DNA of 64,000 nucleotides from Alphaproteobacteria bacterium (GTDB lineage: Bacteria > Pseudomonadota > Alphaproteobacteria > Acetobacterales > Acetobacteraceae). Made by a program: the position numbers and the translations under genes. The notes beneath the pieces were generated by a model that saw only the letters and a program-made list of their open reading frames with translations, did not search any database and was not told the origin of the DNA. The stretch covers positions 1-64,000 of the forward strand of contig JADZEB010000032.1 in NCBI GenBank assembly GCA_020850755.1. Reading direction: 5' to 3'. Below are positions 23,656 through 32,989 of the stretch, piece by piece (the stretch's first letter is position 1; each line of letters begins with the position of its first letter).

Positions 23656-24774
23656 TCACGCCGCCACGAACAGGGCCTTGCCGGTGTCGAGATCGACACC
23701 CACCGTCGCCCCGATCGCAAGCTGGTCGTCCCCGCCATGATGCGGCTGGTCGACCAGCGCCTCGCCCGCGGCCAGGCGCACGGCGTAGCGGATGGTGGCG
23801 CCGAGGAACTCGCGATGCACGAGCCTGCCCTCGAGCCGCGTGCGCCCCGGCGCGGGCGGCGCGGCCAGCGGCACGATCAGCGCATTCTGCGGCCGGAACA
23901 CGAGCTTCACGCCCGCTGGCACTGCAAGTGCCGCCGGGATCGGCACGATACCGCCGCCCGTCACCCGGAAGGCGCGCTCCGTTCCCGCGCCCTCGGCCGC
24001 GCCGTCGAGGATGTTCGCCGTGCCAAGGAAGCCCGCAACGAACAGGTTCGCCGGCCGGTCGTAGAGATCCATCGGCGAGCCGACCTGCTGGATCACGCCC
24101 TCGTTCATCACGGCGATGCGATCGCAGATCGTGTTCGCCTCCTCCTGGTCATGGGTGACGAAGATCGTCGTCAGCCTGAGCGACTGCTGCAGATCGCGCA
24201 GTTCGCGGCGCACCTGCACGCGCAGCTTGGCATCGAGGTTCGACAAGGGCTCGTCCAGCAGCAGCACCTTGGGCCGCACCACGATGGTGCGCGCCAGCGC
24301 CACGCGCTGCTGCTGCCCGCCCGACAGTTGCGAAGGGCGCCGGTCGGCAAGATGGCCGAGCCCGACCAGCTCCAGCGCCTCCTGCACGCGCGGGGCGATC
24401 TCGGCGCGCGGCACGCGCCGTTCCTCCAGACCGAAGGCCACGTTGCGCGCGACACTCATGTGCGGCCAAAGCGCGTAGGACTGGAACACCATGCCGACAT
24501 CGCGCTTCCAGGGCGGCAGGGCCGAGATGTCCTCGCCCCCGATCGCAACCCGGCCCGTCTGGGCCTGGGCGAAGCCAGCGATCAGGCGCAGCAGCGTGGT
24601 CTTGCCGCAGCCCGAGGGGCCGAGAAAGGCGAAGAACTCGCCCGGCGCGATCTCCAGGCTGACATCCTTCAGCACATGCGTCGTGCCATAGGACAGGTTC
24701 ACCCCGGCGATCGAGATACCGACGGGCTCGAGGCGCGGGGCCTGCGCCGCTGTGCTGGTCATGGGCGGGCTCAC
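23656..24774 (-). CDS. ABC transporter ATPase (PotA/FbpC type)
   Basis: A 372-aa ATP-binding subunit. Walker A FLGPSGCGKTTLLRLIAGF, Q-loop GMVFQSYALWPHM, signature LSGGQQQRVALARTIV, Walker B VLLLDEPLSNLDA and H-loop FVTHDQEEA are all present, followed by a C-terminal TOBE region. It energises uptake through the adjacent fused permease. Start ATG 24774 overlaps the permease stop. The importer type handles Fe(III), polyamines, phosphonates or thiamine; the substrate here is not determined. Confidence 0.93.
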   Translation of the reverse strand: MSPPMTSTAAQAPRLEPVGISIAGVNLSYGTTHVLKDVSLEIAPGEFFAFLGPSGCGKTTLLRLIAGFAQAQTGRVAIGGEDISALPPWKRDVGMVFQSYALWPHMSVARNVAFGLEERRVPRAEIAPRVQEALELVGLGHLADRRPSQLSGGQQQRVALARTIVVRPKVLLLDEPLSNLDAKLRVQVRRELRDLQQSLRLTTIFVTHDQEEANTICDRIAVMNEGVIQQVGSPMDLYDRPANLFVAGFLGTANILDGAAEGAGTERAFRVTGGGIVPIPAALAVPAGVKLVFRPQNALIVPLAAPPAPGRTRLEGRLVHREFLGATIRYAVRLAAGEALVDQPHHGGDDQLAIGATVGVDLDTGKALFVAA

Positions 24775-26498
24775 CGATCGGCAGGGGCGCGATCCTTCTC
24801 GACGAGAAGGTGCGCAAGGAAGGTGCAGATTGCGACGATCACCACCGCGATGATGCCGAGCGCGGCGCCGGGGCCGCGGCCGGCGGGCGACTGCATGAAG
24901 ACATAGAGGCCATAGGCCAGCGGCGCGTCGGACGTGCGCTGCACCAGCATCATGGTCGCGGAAAGCTCGACCGAGGCGGTGGCGAAGCTGGTGACGAAGC
25001 CAGCGGCGATGCCGCCGGTCATCAGCGGCACCAGGATGCGGCGCACGGTGCGCCCCTTGGTCGCGCCCAGATTCTCGGCCGCTTCCTCAAGCGAGCGGGA
25101 GATCTGGTGCAGCGCCGCCGTGCAGGCGCGCAGGGCATAGGGCAGGCGGCGCACCGCGAGCGCGAGCACGATCATGAACCAGAAGGCCGCCATCGAGGTG
25201 CCGTCGGGCAGCTTCACGCCGATATAGGTGCGCAGATAGCCGATGCCGATCACCACGCCCGGCACCGCCAGTGCCGTCATCGCCGTGTAGTCGAGCCAGT
25301 GCCGGCCGGGCACCCTGGTACGCATCACCAGATAGCCGATCGCCACGCCGAGCACGACGCAGATCACCCCGGCCAGGCCCGCATACAGGATGGTGTTGGT
25401 GATGTACTGTCCGCTCTCGAAGAAGACGCGCTCGTAATGGCGAAGCGTGAAGCCGTCGGGCAGCGGCGAGAAGGACCAGACGGTGGCAAGCGAGAGCAGC
25501 AGCAGCCCGAAATGCGGCGCAAGCACCAGCAGCAGGATCAGGATGATCACGCCATAGGCCATGATCGCGTCGCGGCCGGTAATCATCCGCTTGGCAAGCC
25601 CGCCGCCACCGCGCTGCACGGTGGCATAGTCGCGCCCGCGCACGAACAGGGTCGAGATCCACATCGAGCCCACCGAGACCGCGATCAGCACCACCGAGAT
25701 GACATAGCCGATCGGATCGTCGATCCCGATCGAGGTGATGCGCAGATAGGCCTGCGGGGCCAGCATCTCGCGCACGTTCAGCAGAAGCGGCGTCGCGAGA
25801 TCGTCGAACACCTTGACGAAAACCAGCACCGCGCCGGCGACATAGCCCGGCAGGGCGAGCGGGAAGATGATGCGCCGGAACAGCCGGAAGCCGGAGGCGC
25901 CGAGATTCTGGGCGCTCTCCTCCATCGCGCGGTCGATATTGCGCAAGGCGGCCGAGACGTTCAGCAGGATGAACGGGAAATAGTGGATCGCCTGGACGAA
26001 CACCACCCCGTTCAGCCCTTCCATGAAGGGGATGTTGATGTCGAACCACTCGCCCAGCAGCAGGTTGACCGTGCCGTTGCGCCCGAACAGGAGCTGCATC
26101 GCCACCGCCCCGGCGAAGGGCGGCATGATCAGCGGCACGACCCCCAGCGTCTGCACCAGTATCGCGCCGCGGAACTGGAAGCGCGTGGTGAAATAGGCGA
26201 GCGGCAGGGCGAATGCCGTGCCCCAGACCACGCACATCGCCGAGACCCAGATCGAGTTCCAGAACGAACGGACGAAGATGTCGTTCGCAAGGAAGTCCTG
26301 GAAGTTGACCAGGGTGAAGCCGCCGCTGGCGCGATCGACGAAGGCGACGAAGACCACGTTCGCCACCGGCACCACCAGGAAGGCGAGCAGGAACAGCCCG
26401 ATGCCACCGGCCACGACCGCCTGCGGCCAGGTCCAGTCGCGCGGCACCACCGCCTTGCCATACGCCATCGGCGCTGCCGGCGCGGCGACGGTGCCCAT
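24771..26498 (-). CDS. ABC transporter permease, two fused FbpB-type domains
   Basis: A 575-aa inner-membrane protein with two homologous permease halves of about six helices each. Each half has an EAA loop: RAMEESAQNLGASGFRLFRR in the first and RSLEEAAENLGATKGRTVRR in the second. Fusion of both permeases into one chain is typical of iron(III)/polyamine-type importers. ATG 26498 follows GCAGGAACG. It lies between the solute-binding protein (34 bp upstream) and the ATPase in one operon. Confidence 0.92.
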   Translation of the reverse strand: MGTVAAPAAPMAYGKAVVPRDWTWPQAVVAGGIGLFLLAFLVVPVANVVFVAFVDRASGGFTLVNFQDFLANDIFVRSFWNSIWVSAMCVVWGTAFALPLAYFTTRFQFRGAILVQTLGVVPLIMPPFAGAVAMQLLFGRNGTVNLLLGEWFDINIPFMEGLNGVVFVQAIHYFPFILLNVSAALRNIDRAMEESAQNLGASGFRLFRRIIFPLALPGYVAGAVLVFVKVFDDLATPLLLNVREMLAPQAYLRITSIGIDDPIGYVISVVLIAVSVGSMWISTLFVRGRDYATVQRGGGGLAKRMITGRDAIMAYGVIILILLLVLAPHFGLLLLSLATVWSFSPLPDGFTLRHYERVFFESGQYITNTILYAGLAGVICVVLGVAIGYLVMRTRVPGRHWLDYTAMTALAVPGVVIGIGYLRTYIGVKLPDGTSMAAFWFMIVLALAVRRLPYALRACTAALHQISRSLEEAAENLGATKGRTVRRILVPLMTGGIAAGFVTSFATASVELSATMMLVQRTSDAPLAYGLYVFMQSPAGRGPGAALGIIAVVIVAICTFLAHLLVEKDRAPADR

Positions 26499-26532
26499 CG
26501 TTCCTGCCCCCCCTTGCGTCGGCGCGTCGCGA

Positions 26533-27930
26533 TCAGCCGGCCAGCCGCGCCGCCTGCGCAACCAGCCCCTGCGCCTCGTCGTGGCGGTCGCGGGCGAAGT
26601 TCGACCATTGCTGCTCAAGCTCGGCCTGGCGCGGGGCGCGGTTCTGGCCAGACCCGCCGCGGAACGCCGCGGTGATGTCGGCGCTCACCGCCTGCTCGGC
26701 CGTGATCGGCATGGCGGCGATGGCGTCGCGCGCGCGCGCGACCAGCGCCGCGGCCTCCACATTGGCCCGCCGCGCGAGCCGCGCCTCGACATCGTGGATG
26801 GCACGCGTGACGCGCTTCAGCCCCTCGAGCTGGCCGGTGATGAGCTGATCGAACAGCGCGTCGACCACGCGGTAGCGCCGTTCCGACACGCCCACGTCGA
26901 AGCGGAAATTGGGCAGGCCGATCGAGCCGGTGAACGGGTTCGGATAGCCCTGCGGCGCGCGCGCATAGATCGCCGGGTTGACCGGTAGGCGCCGGATCGC
27001 CGGCTCCAGCAGCAGGGTCTGGCCGCGCTCGGACAGCACGAAATCGATGAAGGCGCGCGCCCCGGCCTGGTTCGGCGCGTTGGCGATGATGCCGATATTG
27101 GCCGGCACCACGGTCGATACCGTGGGATAGACGAACTTGACCGGGAAGCCCGCCGCCTGGGCCGAGAAGGCGAAGAAGTCGATCACGATCCCGACCCCGA
27201 CCTGGCCGGAGTTCACGGCGTCCGGCACGCCGAAGCTGCGATCGGTGATCTGGCGCATGCTGCCGCCGACCGCCTTGAGCGTGCGCCAGCCCTTCTCCCA
27301 GCCCTCGCCCTGCAGGATCGTCTCGACCGTCAGGTGCGTCGTGCCCGAGCGCGAGGGCGTGGTCATGATCACATGGTCGAAATACTCGGCCTTGGCGAGG
27401 TCGATCCACTCCTTCGGCTCGGGGATGCGGTTGGCGCGGGTATAGCGCTCGTTCCACATGATGCCGTAGCCCGAGGCGGCGAAGCCGAAATAGTATCCGC
27501 CCGGATCGTTGATGGTGTAGGGGCCGATCCGCTCGGGAATGCCGGGCGCGTTCGGACGATACTGCTGCAACAGGTTGGCCTGCTTCAGCACCTCGAACGC
27601 GTCCGGCGCCGATGCCCAGAACAGATCGGTCTGGTTGTTCGAGCGCGTCTCCTGCACGAAGCGCACGCCGGCATTGGTGTTGCGGTTCTGCACCTCCAGC
27701 GTCACGCCGGGATAGGCCGCCTCGAAGGCGCGCTTGAACGGCGCGGTGACATCGTTCGAGAAGGAGGTGACCACCGTCACGCGCCCGGAAGGCGCCTGCG
27801 CGGACGCGAAGCCGGAGGGCAGGCTGGCCAGGCCCGCGGCGATCGCGAAGGTGGCGGCGCGGCGCGAAACCGGCAGGCCCGCCGGGGCATGGGCGTCGGT
27901 TGCGGGGGTGTGGCGTGTCTTGCGGGTCAT
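26533..27930 (-). CDS. ABC transporter extracellular solute-binding protein
   Basis: A 465-aa periplasmic binding protein with a Tat/Sec leader (SRRAATFAIAAGLASLPSGF then ASAQA) and a family 1/FbpA-type fold (VTVVTSFSNDVTAPFKRAFE, YPGVTLEVQNRNTNAGVRFV, SGYGIMWNERYT, ANAPNQAGARAFIDFVLSER). It is ~100 residues longer than usual because of a C-terminal helical extension after ~360 (ARRANVEAAALVARARDAIA). GGAGG lies before ATG 27930. It is the first gene of the ABC operon; ligand unknown. Confidence 0.88.
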   Translation of the reverse strand: MTRKTRHTPATDAHAPAGLPVSRRAATFAIAAGLASLPSGFASAQAPSGRVTVVTSFSNDVTAPFKRAFEAAYPGVTLEVQNRNTNAGVRFVQETRSNNQTDLFWASAPDAFEVLKQANLLQQYRPNAPGIPERIGPYTINDPGGYYFGFAASGYGIMWNERYTRANRIPEPKEWIDLAKAEYFDHVIMTTPSRSGTTHLTVETILQGEGWEKGWRTLKAVGGSMRQITDRSFGVPDAVNSGQVGVGIVIDFFAFSAQAAGFPVKFVYPTVSTVVPANIGIIANAPNQAGARAFIDFVLSERGQTLLLEPAIRRLPVNPAIYARAPQGYPNPFTGSIGLPNFRFDVGVSERRYRVVDALFDQLITGQLEGLKRVTRAIHDVEARLARRANVEAAALVARARDAIAAMPITAEQAVSADITAAFRGGSGQNRAPRQAELEQQWSNFARDRHDEAQGLVAQAARLAG

Positions 27931-28054
27931 GCGGTCCTCCCTCGGGGGTCGGGCTGCCAGGCCAGCCCGTCCCAACCGAGGTAGCGGGCCGCGCGCCGCA
28001 AGACAAGGGGAATGCGCATGCGAACAGCGCCTGCCCGCCCGCCTTGGCATCACG

Positions 28055-28138
28055 CCGCCCAGTCTTCCGCCCAGTCTTCCGCCCAGTCTTCCGCCCAGCC
28101 TGCCGCCCAGCCTGCCGCCCAGCCTGCCGCCCAGGCCA
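28055..28138. repeat. 12-bp tandem repeat (7 units) upstream of the ABC operon
   Basis: Three units CCGCCCAGTCTT (28055-28090), three units CCGCCCAGCCTG (28091-28126) and a partial seventh (CCGCCCAGGCCA). It lies in the 285-bp gap between the ABC operon's first gene and the end of the TctC gene upstream, both on the minus strand. The blockwise variants point to recent slippage duplication. Confidence 0.9.
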
Positions 28139-28215
28139 GGGCGTCAGGTTTCATGCAGCCGCAACAGAAGGAGGCGCCGCCCCGGCCGCGGCGCGCCCCC
28201 GCCTGCGCCGGACGG

Positions 28216-29235
28216 CTACTCCACCCGCGCGCCCGAGGCGGCGATCAACGGCCCCCAGGCATCATGTTCCTCGCGCACATACTGGGCGAAGCGCTCGGGC
28301 GTATAGTTGCGCATCAGGGTGCCGTCCATTCCTTCGAGCCGCGGCCTGATGTCCGGGTGCATCATCGCCTGGTCGGTCGCCTGGGCGATGCGCGTCACCA
28401 CCGCCCGGTCCATTCCGGCCGGGCCGAACAGTCCGAACCAGGAATAGGCGCGGTAGGGCGGCAACCCGGCCTCGGTCATGCTGGGCACGTCGGGCAGGAC
28501 GGGCGAACGCTTTTCGCTGGCGACGAACAGGCAGCGGATCGTGCCCGCTTCGTGCATCGGCTTCAACGTGCCGGCGACCTCGTGCGAGAACTGGATCTCG
28601 CCCGAGATCAGCGCGGCATAGACCTGCGCCCCGCCGCGATAGGGCACATGCACTGCCTGGATGCCGTTGCTCTGCACGAAATTGGCCCCGGCCAGATGGC
28701 TCGTCGTGCCGACGCCGTTGCTGCCGAAATGATACTTGCCGGGATTGGCCTTCATGATCTCGATCAGCTGCGCGGCGGTGGAAACGTTCCAGCCCACCTT
28801 CGTGATCGCCAGCGTCAGCGGCACATAGATCGTCGGCGTGATCGCGGTCAGATCGGTGAATGGATTGTAGGGCAGGTCCTTGTAGAGATGCGGCGCGAGC
28901 GACACGGCCGATATCGCCGCGCACAGCAGCGTGTAGCCGTCGGGCGCCGAGCGCGCGACCATGTTGCTGCCGACCACGCCGCCCGAACCGACCCGGTTCT
29001 CCACCACCACCGGCTGGCCGAGGATCTCGGACAGCTTCGGCGCGATCAGGCGCATATGGATGTCGGTCGCACCGCCCACGCCATAGGGCAGGATGACGCG
29101 GATCGGCCGGTTGGGCCACGCGGCCCCGCCCTGGGCCCGGACGATGGTCGGCGTGGCAAGCGTGGCGCCCGTGGCCACCAGAAGAGATCGGCGCGAAAGC
29201 GAAGGTCCGCGCGGCGTGATGATCCTCCTCGGCAT
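28216..29235 (-). CDS. TctC/Bug-family solute-binding protein 1
   Basis: A 339-aa periplasmic binding protein of the tripartite tricarboxylate transporter (Bug) family. A Tat leader SRRSLLVATGATLATPTIVR precedes the fold: WPNRPIRVILPYGVGGATDI, QPVVVENRVGSGGVVGSNMV, ARSAPDGYTLL, HVPYRGGAQVYAALISGEIQ and SWFGLFGPAGM. No TctA or TctB membrane subunits are in the window, so it is an orphan receptor, common in this family. It is the last gene of the operon that starts with the 2Fe-2S protein. Confidence 0.92.
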   Translation of the reverse strand: MPRRIITPRGPSLSRRSLLVATGATLATPTIVRAQGGAAWPNRPIRVILPYGVGGATDIHMRLIAPKLSEILGQPVVVENRVGSGGVVGSNMVARSAPDGYTLLCAAISAVSLAPHLYKDLPYNPFTDLTAITPTIYVPLTLAITKVGWNVSTAAQLIEIMKANPGKYHFGSNGVGTTSHLAGANFVQSNGIQAVHVPYRGGAQVYAALISGEIQFSHEVAGTLKPMHEAGTIRCLFVASEKRSPVLPDVPSMTEAGLPPYRAYSWFGLFGPAGMDRAVVTRIAQATDQAMMHPDIRPRLEGMDGTLMRNYTPERFAQYVREEHDAWGPLIAASGARVE

Positions 29236-29248
29236 GGTCGGCTCCCTT

Positions 29249-29290
29249 GCGTTGTTGCTGCTGCGTTGTTGCTGCTGCGTTGTTGCTGCG
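29249..29290. repeat. 14-bp tandem repeat (3 units) between the two TctC genes
   Basis: GCGTTGTTGCTGCT occurs at 29249-29262 and 29263-29276, with a third degenerate unit to 29290. A second pair, GATCGTGCCTTGT, follows near 29308 and 29323. On the transcribed (minus) strand this gives CA/CAG-rich RNA in the leader just before the start of the downstream TctC gene. Confidence 0.85.
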
Positions 29291-29337
29291 GTGCTTGTCG
29301 TGTCGTGATCGTGCCTTGTGTCGAGATCGTGCCTTGT

Positions 29338-30351
29338 TCAGTCGGCCTTCGCGCCCGAAGCGCGCACCAGCGGCCGCCAGGTCTCCACCTCCTCGGCGAC
29401 GTAGCGGGCGAAGCGCTCGGGCGTCCAGCCCATCATCGGCGGCGTGCCCATGCCGTTCATGCGCGCGGCGATCTCGCGGTCGGACAAGGCGTGGTTCACC
29501 GCCGCCGCCATGCGATCGACGATCGCGCGCGGCAGGTTGGCCGGCCCGAACAGCCCGAACCAGGAGTAGGCCGCGTATTCGGGCACGCCCGCCTCGCGCA
29601 TGGTGGGCACCTCGGGCATCAGCGGGGTGCGCTCCTGCGCGGTCACGAACAGGCAGCGCGCCTGGCCCGACTGGTGGTGCGGCTGGAGCAGTCCGTATAT
29701 GTCGTGCATGTAGTGGATCTCGCCCGCGATCAGGGCGGCGATCGTTTGCGCGCCGCTGCGATAGGGCACATGCACCACCTCGGCGCCGATACGGGTGGCG
29801 AAGTTGGCGCTGGCAAGGTGTCCGGTGGCGCCGACGCCGTTGCTGCCATACTGGTAGCGGCCGGGACTGGCCTTGAGCGTCTGGATCAACTCGGCCGCCG
29901 TGCGCACATTCCAGCCCCGTGCCGTGATGCACAGCGTCAGCGGCACATAGATCGTCGGCGCAACGGCGGTGAGGTCCTTCACCGGATCGTAGGGCAGCCG
30001 CGAATAGAGCGTCGCGGCGATGCCGGTCGAGGACAGGGTCGCATGCACGAAATTGTAGCCGTCGGGGGCCGAGCGGGCGACGAAGTTGGTGCCCACGGTG
30101 CTGCCCGCGCCGGGACGGTTGTCGATGACGATGGGCTGGCCCAGGAACTCGCTCATCTTCGGGGCCATGGCGCGGATCGAGACGTCGGTACCGCCGCCGG
30201 GCCCGAAGGGCACGATGATGCGGATGGGCTGGGTCGGCCATTGCGCCTGGGCCGCGGCGGGGGCGGCCAGCAGGCAGCTTGCGGCGCCAAGCGCGGCAAG
30301 CGCGCCGAGTGCGCGCCGCGCGATACACGGTCCCTTGCTGGCTCGGGTCAT
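29338..30351 (-). CDS. TctC/Bug-family solute-binding protein 2
   Basis: A 337-aa paralogue of the neighbouring Bug protein, with a Sec leader (LAALGAASCLLAAPAAAQAQ) and the same landmarks (WPTQPIRIIVPFGPGGGTDV, DNRPGAGSTVGTNFVARSAP, HVPYRSGAQTIAALIAGEIH). Start ATG 30351 overlaps the stop of the DAO-family oxidase gene, so binding protein and oxidase are translationally coupled. This suggests that the ligand is the substrate, or a relative, of the oxidase trio. Confidence 0.92.
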   Translation of the reverse strand: MTRASKGPCIARRALGALAALGAASCLLAAPAAAQAQWPTQPIRIIVPFGPGGGTDVSIRAMAPKMSEFLGQPIVIDNRPGAGSTVGTNFVARSAPDGYNFVHATLSSTGIAATLYSRLPYDPVKDLTAVAPTIYVPLTLCITARGWNVRTAAELIQTLKASPGRYQYGSNGVGATGHLASANFATRIGAEVVHVPYRSGAQTIAALIAGEIHYMHDIYGLLQPHHQSGQARCLFVTAQERTPLMPEVPTMREAGVPEYAAYSWFGLFGPANLPRAIVDRMAAAVNHALSDREIAARMNGMGTPPMMGWTPERFARYVAEEVETWRPLVRASGAKAD

Positions 30352-31535
30352 GGCGGCGTCTCCTTCGTGGTTGGCGCTCCCTTGAAGCGCGTGATGTGGA
30401 ACGGATCGATCGGCACGCCGGGCGAGCCGGTGGCGATCAGCTCGGCCATGGTGGCGCCGACGCCGGGGCCGAGCTGGAAGCCGTGGCCGCAGAAGCCGAA
30501 GGCGTAGAACAGGCCCGGCACCCGCGCGCTCGGCCCCATCACCGGGATGTCGTCGTCCATGTAGCCCTCGACGCCGCTCCAGGTGCGGATGATGCGCAGC
30601 TTCGTCACCGCCGGCAGCAGGCGGGCGACGTAGCGGCGCTGGCGCAGTGTGTTGAGCGGATCGAGCGTCGCGCGCCTGGTCTCGAGCGAAGCGGGACCGC
30701 GCACCGAGCCGCCGAAGACGATGTTGCCGCGCGCGACCTGGCGCGCATACACCGTCTCCTCCGGCACCGAGGTGGTGATGCCGAGCACCGGCGCGATGCG
30801 ATAGGGGGCGGGCTCGGTCACGCCCATCTGCGGCCCGATCGGGCGGAGCGGCACCTCCTCGCCGAAGGCATTGACGAAGGCGCGCGCCCAGGCCCCGGCC
30901 GAGACCTGCACGTTGGGCGCGCGGAAGCGCCCTCCGCCCTTGGTCTCGACCCGGAAATCCTCGGCGCCCTTGGCGATCGAGACCACCTCGGCGCCCTCGT
31001 GCACGATCGCGCCGGCCCGCCGCGCCGCGCGCCCGAAGGCGGGCGCTGCCAGGCGCGGATTGGCGTGCCCGTCGAGGGGCGAGAACGAGCCGGCCATCGC
31101 CTCGGGCGAGACGAAGGGGAAGCGCGCGCGCAGCGCATTGCCGCTGAGCAGTTCGAGGTCGAGCCCGTAGGCGCGGGCATCGCGCGCATACTGCTCCTGC
31201 TTCGCCACATCCTCGGGGCGGAAGGCGACGCGCAGGTGCCCCGTCGGCAGGAACTCGGCATCCTCGCCGATCAGCTCGGGCAGCCGGCCCCAGATCTCGC
31301 GCGACCGGTTGGCGAGCGGCAACTGCGGCAGGAAGCGTCCCTGGCGGCGGACATTGCCGAAATTCACGCCGCTGGCGTGCTGGCCTACCATGTCGCGTTC
31401 CAGCATCACGACCGAAAGCCCGCGCTGGCGCAGGAAGAAGGCCGTGGCCGCGCCCATGATCCCGCCGCCGACGATCACCACGTCGGCCGCCGTCTCGCCC
31501 GCGGCGTGCAGGATGGTGCTCACGGCCGCGCTCAT
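30348..31535 (-). CDS. DAO-family FAD-dependent oxidoreductase (opine-oxidase/HcnC/sarcosine-oxidase beta type)
   Basis: A 395-aa flavoenzyme. The N-terminal dinucleotide-binding motif is VVIVGGGIMGAATAFFLRQR; FGNVRRQGRFLPQLP follows, and the C-terminal FAD region reads GLFYAFGFCGHGFQLGPGVG. It resembles the small catalytic subunit of octopine/nopaline oxidases and of HcnABC, which oxidise C-N bonds of N-substituted amino acids. ATG 31535 overlaps the upstream gene's stop. With the 2Fe-2S protein and the FAD/NAD oxidoreductase it forms the usual three-gene set. Substrate is not determined. Confidence 0.87.
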   Translation of the reverse strand: MSAAVSTILHAAGETAADVVIVGGGIMGAATAFFLRQRGLSVVMLERDMVGQHASGVNFGNVRRQGRFLPQLPLANRSREIWGRLPELIGEDAEFLPTGHLRVAFRPEDVAKQEQYARDARAYGLDLELLSGNALRARFPFVSPEAMAGSFSPLDGHANPRLAAPAFGRAARRAGAIVHEGAEVVSIAKGAEDFRVETKGGGRFRAPNVQVSAGAWARAFVNAFGEEVPLRPIGPQMGVTEPAPYRIAPVLGITTSVPEETVYARQVARGNIVFGGSVRGPASLETRRATLDPLNTLRQRRYVARLLPAVTKLRIIRTWSGVEGYMDDDIPVMGPSARVPGLFYAFGFCGHGFQLGPGVGATMAELIATGSPGVPIDPFHITRFKGAPTTKETPP

Positions 31536-32989
31536 GGCCCCGGCTCCTCGATCATCGGCAGGGGTTTGACCGGCGCCGCCCCGCGCAGCCGGCCGGCTTC
31601 CTCGATCGGCACGCCGCGCGCGGCGGCGAAGATCTCGGCCCCGGCGAGCCCGCACATGCGGCCCTGGCAGCGGCCCATGCCGACACGGCTGAACGCCTTG
31701 GCGCGGTTGACCTCGGGCGCGTCGAGATCGGTCGCGGCGCGGCGCAATTCGCCCGCCGTGATCGCCTCGCAGCGGCAGACGATGGTCTCGTCCGGCAGGC
31801 CGGCGGCAAGCTGCGCGGGCCAGGGGAATCCAGCCTCCAGCCCGCGGCGGAAGCGGTTCATCGGCCTGAGCGCGCGGCGCAGATCGGCGATCTCGGTTGC
31901 CGGCGGGGGCTGGCCCAGGTCGGCGAGCGCGGCGCAGGCGGCCAGCCGCCCGGCGAGTTCTGCCGCGTCGGCCCCGCGCACCATCGCCCCGTCGCCGGCG
32001 AGGTAGACGCCGGCCACGCTGCTGCGCCCATCCTCGTCGAGTTCGGGCAGCCATTGCCGCGCCACCGGATCGTAGGCGAAGCGGCACTTGGCGAGATCGG
32101 CAAGCTGCGTCTCCGAGCGCAGCCCGTAGCCGAGCCCGACCGCGTCGCATTCGCTGCGCTGTTCGGCGCCGGCCTTGTCGCGCCAGCGCAGCGCGACGAT
32201 GCCCCCCTCGCCTTCCACCGCCACGGGCGTGATACCGGTCGCGAGCCTGATCCCGCGCCGGCGCAGGGCAAGGACGTAGCGCATCCCGCGCAGCAGCACC
32301 GAAGGCCGCGCGGCGAGATCGCGCAAGGCGGCAAGGCGCGTGGCGAAGGGGGTGGTGTCCAGCACCGCCTGCACCGCCACGCCCGCCTTGGCGTATTGCC
32401 AGGCGACGAGATAGAGCAGCGGCCCGGTGCCCATGAACACCGGCCTTGCCCCGATCGCGCAGGCCTGCGCCTTGAGCGCGATCTGTGCCCCCCCGAGGCT
32501 ATAGACGCCGGGCAGCGTCCAGCCCGGCACCGGCATGATGCGGTCGGTCGCGCCCGCGGCGATGATCAGGGCGCGGAAGGGCAGGCTCTCGGTGCGCGCG
32601 CCGCGCACCGTCAGCACCGCCTGGTCGCGGATCGCCCAGGCAAGCGTGCCGGGCCGGTAGTCGATCCTCTCGCGCAGAGCCTCGAAGTCGCGGTGCAGCG
32701 CAGTCGCCTTGGCCGCCTCCGCGCCGTAGAGCGCCTCGGGCGGGCGGGAGAAATTGGGCGGCTGGCGGCGATAGATCTGCCCGCCATCGCGCTCGCCCTC
32801 CTCGATCAGGACCGGGCACAGGCCAGCTTCCGCCAGCCGCGCGGCGGCACGGATACCGGCGGGCCCGGCACCGATGACGACGATGCCGGGCTGGCTCATG
32901 CCAGTCTGGCTCATGCCAGTCTGGCTCATGCCGGGCTGGCTCATGCCGGGCTGGCTCATGCCGGGCTGGCTCATGCCGGGCTGGCTCAT
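31532..32989 (-). CDS. FAD/NAD(P) oxidoreductase with BFD-like [2Fe-2S] domain (OoxA/HcnB type)
   Basis: A 485-aa subunit (from ATG 32989) with IVVIGAGPAGIRAAARLAEA, a second nucleotide motif region (ALIIAAGATDRIMPVPGW), and a C-terminal BFD-like Cys cluster (TIVCRCEAIT and MGRCQGRMCGLAG). This matches the large subunit of opine oxidases and HcnB. The N-terminus is unusual: seven consecutive MSQPG/MSQTG units precede the fold, each with an in-frame ATG. ATG 32989 is chosen because it overlaps the stop of the upstream 2Fe-2S gene (ATGA); ATG 33004 (MAEPG) or the innermost ATG 32899 are also possible. Confidence 0.87.
   Translation of the reverse strand: MSQPGMSQPGMSQPGMSQPGMSQTGMSQTGMSQPGIVVIGAGPAGIRAAARLAEAGLCPVLIEEGERDGGQIYRRQPPNFSRPPEALYGAEAAKATALHRDFEALRERIDYRPGTLAWAIRDQAVLTVRGARTESLPFRALIIAAGATDRIMPVPGWTLPGVYSLGGAQIALKAQACAIGARPVFMGTGPLLYLVAWQYAKAGVAVQAVLDTTPFATRLAALRDLAARPSVLLRGMRYVLALRRRGIRLATGITPVAVEGEGGIVALRWRDKAGAEQRSECDAVGLGYGLRSETQLADLAKCRFAYDPVARQWLPELDEDGRSSVAGVYLAGDGAMVRGADAAELAGRLAACAALADLGQPPPATEIADLRRALRPMNRFRRGLEAGFPWPAQLAAGLPDETIVCRCEAITAGELRRAATDLDAPEVNRAKAFSRVGMGRCQGRMCGLAGAEIFAAARGVPIEEAGRLRGAAPVKPLPMIEEPGP

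Noticed and set aside
24810-26675. 621-codon plus-strand frame opposite the ABC permease
   Set aside because: Its composition (His/Gln/Arg/Asp-rich, no fold) is typical of the antisense of a membrane protein gene.
28055-28138. CRISPR or iteron origin from 12-bp repeats
   Set aside because: No spacers, no cas or rep genes adjacent; simple tandem duplication explains it.
28012-30507. 831-codon plus-strand frame across both TctC genes
   Set aside because: Shadow of two clear Bug-family genes on the minus strand, crossing the intergenic repeat.
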